NCBI GenBank assembly: GCA_025457805.1
Contig: JALOTR010000148.1
Span: forward strand, 1-6,898
From: Akkermansiaceae bacterium
Lineage (GTDB): Bacteria; Verrucomicrobiota; Verrucomicrobiia; Verrucomicrobiales; Akkermansiaceae
Length of the DNA stretch: 6,898 nucleotides
Reading direction: 5' to 3'
A program made the translations under genes and the position numbers. The notes beneath the pieces are model-generated. The model made no database searches and had not been told where the DNA came from. It saw nothing but the letters and a program-made list of their open reading frames with translations. Position 1 is the stretch's first letter. Every line of letters starts with the position of its first letter. Shown piece by piece: positions 1-6,735 of the stretch.

Positions 1-1337
1 TCGCGGGCACCGGCGGCAACCAGATCGATGACGCCGGCACCGTGCTCAACGACGGAACACTCGATCTCAACGGACTCAACGAGGCCTTCTCCCAACTCAA
101 AGGCTCCGGCATCGTTACCAATACCACTGCCGCCACCGAGCCAGAACTTCTCCTTCTTTCGGCGACGGACTACAACTGGTCCGGAGTCATCCAAGACGGA
201 GCAGGCAAAGTCAAATTCCGCAAAAACGGAGCCGGCAATCTCACCATCAATACCGCCCAAACTTTCACTGGCGGCATCACCATCGGTGGCGGCACACTTA
301 CACTTACCGGCAGCGGCTCGGTCAACAACACCGCTCAAGTCAATCTCCAGACCATCGCATCTTTTGTTGATGCCTCCGGAGCCACGGGCGGCCTTGCCCT
401 CACCTCCCCGACCAGCCTGATCAACGGACTCGGAACCTTCACCGGCAATGTTTCCACTCCAGGAAAGATCGGCCCGGGCATTGCGGTCACCCCCACCGCC
501 ACCCTCACCTTCAATGGCAACCTTACCGTCTCAGGTTCCTATGAAATCAATGTGGACGACCGCAACTCCTCCCCGGTCACTGCCACAGCCGACGCCACCC
601 TCGATGCCGGTGTCATCACCGCCATTTCCGTGACCAACGGAGGTCAGGTTTACACCACAGTGCCCACTGTCACCATCACCGGCGACGGCACCGGCGCCAC
701 AGCCACCGCCGTGATCGCAGGTGGAGTTGTCACCGCCGTCAACATCACCAACGGCGGCACCGGCTACACCACCGCGACCATCACCATCGCCGCGCCCACC
801 AGCAAACCGGTCACCGACCAACTCGCCGTCACTGGCGATCTCAACATTACCGGTGCGGCTTTGATTGTGCTTCCGGCAGTCGCTCCCACGGCCTTCCCTT
901 ACACCATCGCCACCTACACCGGCACCCGCACCGGCACCTTCGCCAGCGTCACCCCGGGATACGCCGCAGACTACTCGGTGCCCGGCCAAATCCGCCTCAT
1001 CGTCGCCCCGGTCGGCGGCTACTCCACATGGGCCGGCACCAACGCAGGCAACGGGACTCCGGATGAAGACTTCGACAACGATGGCATCCCCAACGGCGTC
1101 GAATACTTCATGGGCGCGACCGGATCCACCTTCACCCCGAATCCCCAGCCTGTCTCCAATGTCGTGACATGGCCCAAGGATCCCACCGCCACGGACGCCA
1201 CTGGCGTCATCCAAACCTCCACCAATCTGGTCGATTGGATTCCCGCCATCGGAGTCGTGGATAACGGAACTTCCCTGCAATACACCATCACCGGCCCTGA
1301 CAAGCAGTTCACCCGTCTCAGGGTCACCCTACCCTGA
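1..1337 (+). CDS. PATR (autotransporter-associated beta-strand) repeat surface protein, 3' part
   Basis: The frame is open from base 3 to the TGA at 1335-1337, giving 444 residues with no N-terminus. The GTG at 42 lies inside continuous coding sequence of the same style and is not a credible start. Numbering from base 3, residues ~57-106 form a classical PATR unit with the motif GAGNLTINTAQTFTGG followed by a GGGTLTLTG strand. Such units build extracellular beta-helices. Residues ~191-268 are two GGxxYT-type repeats that appear inserted into the beta-helix tail. Residues ~272-335 (DQLAVTGDLNITGAA, then an 'IATYTGTRTGTFASV' strand) are the usual end of this repeat family. Residues ~338-444 are a C-terminal domain with an Asp-rich DEDFDNDGIPN loop, probably calcium binding, ending FTRLRVTLP. 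There is no autotransporter beta-barrel, so classical type V export is unlikely. The role is inferred to be a surface adhesin or structural protein; the ligand is unknown. Confidence 0.85.
   Translation, partial: AGTGGNQIDDAGTVLNDGTLDLNGLNEAFSQLKGSGIVTNTTAATEPELLLLSATDYNWSGVIQDGAGKVKFRKNGAGNLTINTAQTFTGGITIGGGTLTLTGSGSVNNTAQVNLQTIASFVDASGATGGLALTSPTSLINGLGTFTGNVSTPGKIGPGIAVTPTATLTFNGNLTVSGSYEINVDDRNSSPVTATADATLDAGVITAISVTNGGQVYTTVPTVTITGDGTGATATAVIAGGVVTAVNITNGGTGYTTATITIAAPTSKPVTDQLAVTGDLNITGAALIVLPAVAPTAFPYTIATYTGTRTGTFASVTPGYAADYSVPGQIRLIVAPVGGYSTWAGTNAGNGTPDEDFDNDGIPNGVEYFMGATGSTFTPNPQPVSNVVTWPKDPTATDATGVIQTSTNLVDWIPAIGVVDNGTSLQYTITGPDKQFTRLRVTLP
573..806 (+). repeat. Two GGxxYT-type protein repeats inserted in the PATR protein
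   Basis: The 78 codons from 573 to 806 encode two related units. The first is AGVITAISVTNGGQVYTT followed by VPTVTITGDGTGATATA. The second is GGVVTAVNITNGGTGYTT followed by ATITIAAP. This 'GxVTAxxVTNGGxGYT' pattern is a recurrent glycine/threonine-rich beta repeat in bacterial surface proteins. The segment interrupts what otherwise reads as one motif (YEINVDD ... DQLAVTGDL). The 8-base string ccggtcac occurs at both edges (573-580 and 807-814), as expected if the segment was gained or duplicated through short direct repeats, though 8 bases can also match by chance. Confidence 0.6.
1014..1334 (+). other. C-terminal DxDxDG / FTRL domain, copy 1
   Basis: This is the last 107 codons of the PATR protein. 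The key elements in order are: YSTWA; the acidic loop DEDFDNDG followed by IPNGVEY; an FTPNP motif; VTWPKDP; a strand resembling 'QTSTNLVDW'; and the terminal FTRLRVTLP. The same order occurs at 6301-6630 in the neighbouring gene. The DxDxDG spacing resembles calcium-binding loops of thrombospondin type 3 and dockerin-like repeats. A role in sorting or surface retention is inferred from its shared terminal position in two otherwise unrelated proteins. Confidence 0.7.
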
Positions 1338-1359
1338 TTCGAACATCATCCGCAAAACA

Positions 1360-1398
1360 GCCGCCGGCCCATCATGGGGTCGGCGGCCATTTTCGTTT
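1360..1398 (+). terminator. Rho-independent terminator after the PATR gene
   Basis: The left arm, 1360-1370 (gccgccggccc), pairs with 1377-1387 (ggggtcggcggc minus its first g). This makes an 11-bp GC-rich stem with one G-U pair and a 6-base loop (atcatg, 1371-1376). The T-rich tract attttcgttt (1389-1398) follows within two bases. It starts 23 bases after the TGA of the upstream gene, which is the normal place for an intrinsic terminator on the plus strand. Confidence 0.75.
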
Positions 1399-1413
1399 AC
1401 AAAACCCGCCGCC

Positions 1414-4400
1414 ATGATCCGCCAACTCACTGCCGTCCTGGCCATCCTCGCTACCTCGCTTTGCGCGGGCGTCATCAACTACCCATGGCCCGCAGAGGCC
1501 CCGAAGTCCTCGACCTACTCAGTCAGGATCATTCAGGACGGCGTGGCCTCGGACATGACCACCCTCTATTCCGAACCCTATCAAGTTCCGGGTCCGGACG
1601 GCACCGGCCTCGCCGGATTCCTCGCCGGGCGCTCGCTATCCTACCTGCCCTTTGCCTTTACCGGCCAGATCGAAGTGGAGGTCACCAAACTCTTCGGAAC
1701 CACCGCGCCGCGCGTCGAAATCTCACCCAAGGAGTACGGCATCGAGCCCACGTTCTTCAACGGCCGTACCGTCCGCTTCCCCCTCACCAACCTGGCCGGC
1801 CGGCCGGAGTATATCAGCATCAACTTCGTCACATCAGACAACCTCGACGCGAATGGTACCGGAAATGATATCAAACACGGACTTATGCTTTTCGGCGACG
1901 CTCCGGAGGCAAACCCACCCAACCCATCCTCGCCCGGCACCATCGTTTATTCCCCAGCCGTCACCGCCACCCAACTCGCGAATGCCAACGTGATCTACTT
2001 CCCACCCGGCTTCCACGATCTCACCTTGCGCTACCCTTCCAATCCCTTCCGCGCCGTCCTCCCGCTCTCCAAAAACGGCCAGCGCGTCCACGTCGCGGGT
2101 GGTGCCTTCGTTCGCGGTGCGATCCATGGCAAAGGCAAGGACAGCCTCATCATCGATGGCCGCGGCATCTTTTCCGGCCACGAAATGGTCTGGCACGACA
2201 TCCGCGACGAGGCCGGAATCAAAACCGCCCACATGAACTTCGTGGGCTCGGACGATTGCCTGTTCGAGGGCTTCACCATCGTCAATCCGATCCACCACAC
2301 CCTGCCATGCTCTAACAGAAACACCTACCGCCAGTTCAAAATCATCGGTTGGAGCTGGAACTCTGACGGAGTTCGCCCCTCGGGCGGAAGCCTCTTCGAG
2401 GAAATCTTCATCAAGACGATGGATGACTACGACTACGCCCGCGATCCGCACATCGGCCGCAACAGCGTCATCTGGCCGATGCAAAACGGTGCCTTCGGCC
2501 AGCTCGGCTGGAACAACCTCGGCACCGGCGGCACGACCTATCAGAACATCCGCTTCATCAATTCCGAGTGGATGACCTACAACCGCAACCGCGGCATCAT
2601 CGGCTCCGTGCTCAACCAGGGAGTCAACCTTTCCAACAACCTCATCGAGAACCTATACTGCGAAAACTCGATGGCCCTGCTCGCCAACATCACCATCCAG
2701 CTTGATCCAGCAAGGCCTTTTGATCCCACCAAGCCCGGACTCATCCGCGATTTTACCTTCCGCAATATCATCCTTGAGAAACCCTTCCTCTCTCCCAGCG
2801 GCAGCCTTGTCAAAAACCCGATCAAAGGGTTCATCCACGAAGGGTCCACCGCCATCGTCCGGGACATCCAGTTCATCAACCTCGTCGCCGGAAACACCCT
2901 CGTCACCCAGGCAAACCACGCCCAGTTTTTCGACATCGATCCGGCCACCACATCCAACATCACCTTCACCACCGAGGGCCCCATCCACACCGTCACCGCC
3001 ACACACACCACTGGCGGCAGCCTTTCACCAAGTGGTGCTCTTCCCACTCCTGAAGGCATGACCCGCGTCATCACCGCCATCCCCGCCTCCGGCAAGCGCA
3101 TCAAACGCGTCCTCATCAATGGCGTCGATTCCGGCCGGCTCCAGAACATCCGTTTCCCCAATATATCTAACAATCATACCGTCCACGTCGAATTCGAAAA
3201 CGGCAACGACTACTTCGATTTCACCAACACCCCGCCACAACCCTCCAACTCCCAGGCCACTCCCTCCGGCACCTCCACCATCAACCTCTCCTGGACCGAT
3301 AACTCGACCAACGAAACCGGATTCGAAATCCAATGGTCACCCGACGGCTCTACCGCCTGGACCCAACTAGCGGTCAAAGCCGCCAACACGAACACCCACA
3401 GCGATACCGGGCTCTCCCCCGGCACCACTCGCCATTACCGCCTCCGTTCACTCGGCACCCAGAATCCATCGGCATGGACCGTCCCCGTCTCCGCCACCAC
3501 CCTGCCCCTGCCACCTACCGCACCTGGCAGCCTTGCCATCACCTCCTCCACCAGCATCACCCACGCGCTCTCCTGGCAGGACAATGCTGGAAACGAAACC
3601 TCACAGGAAATCCAACGCGCCCCCGCCCCTTCCGAATCCTGGACCACCGTCGCTACCATCGCGGCCGATCTGCAAACACACACCGACTCCGGACTACTGC
3701 CAAACTCCACCTGGAAATACCGCATCCGCGCCCTCAACGCAGGCGGTGCCTCCGCTTGGTCGAACACCGCCATCGGCACCACCACCTCGTCCCCGTCACA
3801 AACAGTCAACCTGCTGTTAGGCCACACCTCCAACACCACCATCAGTTCGCAGCTCTCCCGCGCCCACTACCTCATTCCTTCGGATGGCATCCTTGCAGCC
3901 AACGGCACGACGATGACCATCGCCCCCTCCAATCCATGGCGCTTCACCGCCGGCCAGCAAACAGGACTCAGCGGTGGTGGTTCATTTTCACTGCGATTCT
4001 CCGCATATCAGGATGTCGATACCACCACGGGTTTGGGAGTTTCCCCACCGGACGGCTACAACATCATCACCTCCAACGGAATCGGACTGGGCATTGCCAA
4101 TGGGGCCAATGGCAACTTCATCGGCAACACCACCGGTCCGGATGGAGAAGAAGGCATGGTCTTCGGAATCGATGCCACCGGACTCCCCATGGGCACCCAA
4201 ATCCGCGTCGCCAACATCACCCTGCAACAAACCGGCACCAACACCTTCAGCGGCAATGATTCCGTCGCCATCATCCGCCGCACCGCACCCGCAGCGATCG
4301 CCACCACCACCCTCGGCAGTGTGGAAAATCCGGTCCTGTTCCAAACCATCGATCTCACCAACCTCGACATCACCGTGGCAGGCGGCAGCGAAATCCCGGA

Positions 4401-6684
4401 ATGCCTCACCATCTTCAATGCCACGGACGGATCGCAGCGCGGTTTCCGCATCCAATCCATCGGTCTTGAAATCTCCAATGCCCCGGCAAACTCCGCCTCC
4501 ATCCAACTCACCAACCTCGAACAAACCTATAACTCCTCCCCCCTCGCCGCCGGCACGATGACATCCCCCGCCGGGCTTGATGTGCAAGTCCTCTACACCA
4601 TTCCCGGTCAAGCCTTCCCCACCACCAATCCACCCGCCGCCGTCGGTTCCTATCCGGTCACCGCCAGCATCATCACCCCGGGATTCACAGGCAGCACCAG
4701 CGGCACTTTTATCATCTCCAAGGCCACCGGAAACATCAGCTTCTCCAGCCTCCTCCAAACCTACGACGGCACCCCGCGCACCGTCACCGCCAGTTCCTCT
4801 CCTCCCGCCAACATGGTCATCGACTACGGAGGCTCCACCACCGCGCCGATCACGGTCGGCAGCTATCCCGTCACCGCCACCATCAACGATCCGAATGTCG
4901 AAGGCTCCGCAAGCGGCCAACTCATCGTGCAAAAAGGCAGCGCCACGGTGCTAGCCAATCCCATCATCCGAACATCTAACGGAAATCCAGTTTTTGGCGA
5001 AGCCACCACGTCCCCATCCGGTCTCGCCCTGGAGTTTCTCTACAACGGAATTCCCACCGCTCCCTCACTGCCGGGTTCCTATCCCTACACCGCCACCCTC
5101 TCGGACCCGAACCGCTCGGGCAGCGCCAGCTCCACCATCGCCATCCTGCCAGCATCGCCTCCCAACACCACCCTCCTGCTCGGCCATAACAACAACACCA
5201 CCATCATCAGCCAGACATCACTCGCCACCTACTCCATCGCTGCCAACGGCATCCTCACACTCGACGGCACCAGCATGAGCCTCTCCGTCCCACAGGAATG
5301 GCGACACCTCGCGAACCAAAACACCTCTCATCTCTTCCCCGGTTCCTTCACCCTCCAATTCACCGCCTGGAACGATCTGGACGCCAATACTGGAGCCGGA
5401 GCATCCCCGGTCGGAGGATCCAATAACACCACATCCAATGGTGTCGGCATCGGAGTCGGCGCCGGGCCTAACGGAAACTTTGTTGGCAACCTCGCCGGCC
5501 CCGATGGGGAGGAAGGATTCATCTTTGGCATCAATGCCTCCAACCTCCCCACAGACTCTTCCTTCGTCATCACCTCACTTACCCTTGGCCAAAGTGCCAG
5601 CTCCTTCTCAGGAAACGACTCCGTCCGCGTCATCCGCCGGAATGGCCCACCCGGCAGCCTCACCACCACTCTCGGCTCGGCAGAATCCCCCGTCATCAGC
5701 CAAACCATCGATCTAACACCGCTCGGCATCCTCATCAACGGCGGAACCCACATACCCGAGCTGTTCAGCATCATGAACGGCACCGACGCTTCCCAGCACG
5801 GTTTCCGCATCAGCGCCATCGGCATCGCCCTGCTTACCCGCAGCGACAACCCCGCCACCATCCAGATCAGCAGCCTCTCCCCCACATACAACGGAGTGGC
5901 AAAACCGGTCACCATCACCACCAATCCACCCGGGCTTGATGTCGCCGTCACCTACACCAGGGAAGGTGATCCTCCAAGCACCGAGGCCCCGATCAACGCG
6001 GGCTCCTATCAGGTCGATGCCACCGTCACCACCAGCGGCTTCACGGGTTCTTCTAGTGCCACTCTCATCATTGCCAAAGCCCTGGCAACCGTCACCGCTC
6101 AAAACATCACCAGCGATTACATCGAGGGCACCCCCGTCTATGGCAACGCCACCACCCAACCCGCAAACCTCGATCTCCTCTACACCTATAACAACTCCGA
6201 AGATCCGCCAACAAACCCCGGAGTCTATCCCTACCGCGCCGACGTCATCGACCCCAACCACACCGGCTTCGCCGAAGCCACCATCACCATCATCGCCCCA
6301 AACACCTACTCTTACTGGGCGCAAGTCCACACCGGCGGCGGCCCGCCCAATGGCGACCACGACCACGACGGCATGCCCAACGCCATCGAATATCTGATGG
6401 GGGAAACTGGCAACAGCTTCACTCCGAATCCTCCCATCATCAACAACACCATCACCTGGCCCAAGGATCCGGATGCCAACGCATCCTGGCAAGTGCAGGT
6501 CTCCGACACCCTCGACCTGCTCTCCTGGCAACCAGCCCCCGCTCCGGCAGTCAACGATACCGGCTCCTCCATCATCTTCACCCTTCCGGCAGGGCAACAA
6601 CGAAAGTTCACTAGGCTGGAAGTTGTAATATGGGATGCCTTCATCACTTCCAGAGAAACAATGACAAGTGCTGCGGACCAGTGA
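1414..6684 (+). CDS. Secreted GH49-like (dextranase-type) glycoside hydrolase with long modular C-terminal tail
   Basis: The ATG at 1414 starts a signal peptide (MIRQ, then the hydrophobic LTAVLAILATSLCA, with probable cleavage after Ala18); no in-frame start fits better. No Shine-Dalgarno sequence is visible. Residues ~20-175 are a beta-sandwich and ~185-522 a right-handed beta-helix. NSDG (Asp318) and MDD (Asp337, Asp338) have spacings of 19 and 20, as in the catalytic aspartates of GH49 dextranase and isopullulanase. A GH49-like FGQLGWN motif lies at 361-367. The expected reaction is endo-hydrolysis of alpha-glucan such as dextran; the actual substrate is unproven, and a distant GH28-type beta-helix is the alternative. 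The tail comprises a bacterial beta-repeat domain (~524-597), FN3 domains (~607-697 and ~699-792), A-B-B-C modules (~798-1248), A-B-C (~1252-1628) and a DxDxDG C-terminal domain (~1630-1738). At 1756 residues it is about three times the usual GH49 length. The last ~18 residues after FTRLEVV look foreign, so the true C-terminus is probably lost at a junction. Confidence 0.85.
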   Translation: MIRQLTAVLAILATSLCAGVINYPWPAEAPKSSTYSVRIIQDGVASDMTTLYSEPYQVPGPDGTGLAGFLAGRSLSYLPFAFTGQIEVEVTKLFGTTAPRVEISPKEYGIEPTFFNGRTVRFPLTNLAGRPEYISINFVTSDNLDANGTGNDIKHGLMLFGDAPEANPPNPSSPGTIVYSPAVTATQLANANVIYFPPGFHDLTLRYPSNPFRAVLPLSKNGQRVHVAGGAFVRGAIHGKGKDSLIIDGRGIFSGHEMVWHDIRDEAGIKTAHMNFVGSDDCLFEGFTIVNPIHHTLPCSNRNTYRQFKIIGWSWNSDGVRPSGGSLFEEIFIKTMDDYDYARDPHIGRNSVIWPMQNGAFGQLGWNNLGTGGTTYQNIRFINSEWMTYNRNRGIIGSVLNQGVNLSNNLIENLYCENSMALLANITIQLDPARPFDPTKPGLIRDFTFRNIILEKPFLSPSGSLVKNPIKGFIHEGSTAIVRDIQFINLVAGNTLVTQANHAQFFDIDPATTSNITFTTEGPIHTVTATHTTGGSLSPSGALPTPEGMTRVITAIPASGKRIKRVLINGVDSGRLQNIRFPNISNNHTVHVEFENGNDYFDFTNTPPQPSNSQATPSGTSTINLSWTDNSTNETGFEIQWSPDGSTAWTQLAVKAANTNTHSDTGLSPGTTRHYRLRSLGTQNPSAWTVPVSATTLPLPPTAPGSLAITSSTSITHALSWQDNAGNETSQEIQRAPAPSESWTTVATIAADLQTHTDSGLLPNSTWKYRIRALNAGGASAWSNTAIGTTTSSPSQTVNLLLGHTSNTTISSQLSRAHYLIPSDGILAANGTTMTIAPSNPWRFTAGQQTGLSGGGSFSLRFSAYQDVDTTTGLGVSPPDGYNIITSNGIGLGIANGANGNFIGNTTGPDGEEGMVFGIDATGLPMGTQIRVANITLQQTGTNTFSGNDSVAIIRRTAPAAIATTTLGSVENPVLFQTIDLTNLDITVAGGSEIPECLTIFNATDGSQRGFRIQSIGLEISNAPANSASIQLTNLEQTYNSSPLAAGTMTSPAGLDVQVLYTIPGQAFPTTNPPAAVGSYPVTASIITPGFTGSTSGTFIISKATGNISFSSLLQTYDGTPRTVTASSSPPANMVIDYGGSTTAPITVGSYPVTATINDPNVEGSASGQLIVQKGSATVLANPIIRTSNGNPVFGEATTSPSGLALEFLYNGIPTAPSLPGSYPYTATLSDPNRSGSASSTIAILPASPPNTTLLLGHNNNTTIISQTSLATYSIAANGILTLDGTSMSLSVPQEWRHLANQNTSHLFPGSFTLQFTAWNDLDANTGAGASPVGGSNNTTSNGVGIGVGAGPNGNFVGNLAGPDGEEGFIFGINASNLPTDSSFVITSLTLGQSASSFSGNDSVRVIRRNGPPGSLTTTLGSAESPVISQTIDLTPLGILINGGTHIPELFSIMNGTDASQHGFRISAIGIALLTRSDNPATIQISSLSPTYNGVAKPVTITTNPPGLDVAVTYTREGDPPSTEAPINAGSYQVDATVTTSGFTGSSSATLIIAKALATVTAQNITSDYIEGTPVYGNATTQPANLDLLYTYNNSEDPPTNPGVYPYRADVIDPNHTGFAEATITIIAPNTYSYWAQVHTGGGPPNGDHDHDGMPNAIEYLMGETGNSFTPNPPIINNTITWPKDPDANASWQVQVSDTLDLLSWQPAPAPAVNDTGSSIIFTLPAGQQRKFTRLEVVIWDAFITSRETMTSAADQ
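3805..5157 (+). repeat. Intragenic modular block, unit 1 (A-B-B-C)
   Basis: Residues ~798-1248 of the GH49-like protein. Module A (~798-1022) begins with LLLGHTSNTTI and contains SNGIGLGIANGANGNF, GPDGEEG, FSGNDSV, TTTLGS and QTIDLT. Two MBG-type beta domains follow (~1028-1104 and ~1105-1175), marked by QTYN / QTYDG, the GSYPVTA strand and ends such as IISKA. Module C (~1176-1248) has the related GSYPYTATLSDPN. Unit 2 begins almost immediately afterwards with the same order, which indicates an ancient in-gene duplication. Confidence 0.8.
5167..6297 (+). repeat. Intragenic modular block, unit 2 (A-B-C)
   Basis: Residues ~1252-1628. Module A (~1252-1476) repeats LLLGH, NTTI, TSNGVGIG, NGNFVGN, GPDGEEG, FSGNDSV, TTTLGS, QTIDLT and GFRI at an offset of 453-454 residues from unit 1. 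It is followed by one MBG-type domain (~1482-1555; PTYNG, GSYQVDA, IIAKA) and module C (~1556-1628; GVYPYRADVIDPN). The second B domain of unit 1 has no counterpart, so one B was lost here or gained in unit 1. The copies are diverged, not near-identical, so the duplication is old and probably not an assembly artefact. Confidence 0.8.
6301..6630 (+). other. C-terminal DxDxDG / FTRL domain, copy 2
   Basis: Residues ~1630-1738 of the GH49-like protein. They align with the end of the upstream PATR protein: TYSYWA; the loop DHDHDG followed by MPNAIEY; an FTPNP motif; ITWPKDP; a strand ending LLSWQPAP; and RKFTRLEVV. The bases tggcccaaggatcc are identical in both copies (1170-1183 and 6457-6470). 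The loop keeps Asp1648, Asp1650 and Asp1652 but alternates them with histidines. Copy 1 stops two residues after the equivalent valine-threonine, whereas this frame continues for a further ~18 residues of unrelated sequence. Confidence 0.65.
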
Positions 6685-6735
6685 GCCAGTCTAAAAAACG
6701 GTTCATCAAGCAGTCGAGAGAGCAATCTGAAGGTT
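6610..6735. other. Compositional junction / possible chimera point
   Basis: G+C is 60% over 6541-6600, 43% over 6601-6660, 50% over 6661-6720, 37% over 6721-6780 and 28% over 6781-6840. Homology to the shared C-terminal domain stops after FTRLEVV (about 6626), and Bacteroidota-like sequence becomes recognisable near 6729. The ~100 bases between match neither side in style. An assembly misjoin or an amplification chimera is the simplest reading. A real recombination endpoint is the alternative. Confidence 0.5.

Noticed and set aside
42..44. GTG at 42 as the start of the first gene
   Set aside because: Coding sequence of the same repeat style continues in frame to the left edge (NQIDDAGTV), so the gene begins outside the window.
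531..1280. Long minus-strand open frame (about 249 codons) opposite the PATR gene
   Set aside because: The product is a Gly/Asp/Val-rich low-complexity string with no domain. It is the reverse shadow of Thr/Ala/Pro-rich GC-biased coding sequence.
1452..1467. Lipoprotein signal (Cys17 after TSL)
   Set aside because: The residues before the cysteine (T-S-L) do not fit the lipobox, which needs a small residue at -1. Ordinary signal peptidase I cleavage after Ala18 fits better.
3333..4259. Plus-strand alternative frame of about 308 codons inside the hydrolase gene
   Set aside because: The translation is Arg/His/Pro-rich, typical of a frame-shifted reading of GC-rich DNA, while the main frame encodes FN3 domains and the A module.
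3988..4932. Minus-strand open frame of about 314 codons within the hydrolase gene
   Set aside because: It is a Gly/Asp-rich composition artefact opposite a gene with clear domain structure on the plus strand, with no recognisable motif of its own.
3799..6297. Tandem repeats as a CRISPR array or mobile element
   Set aside because: The repeats are long, diverged and in frame within a single protein. There are no spacers, terminal inverted repeats or transposase.
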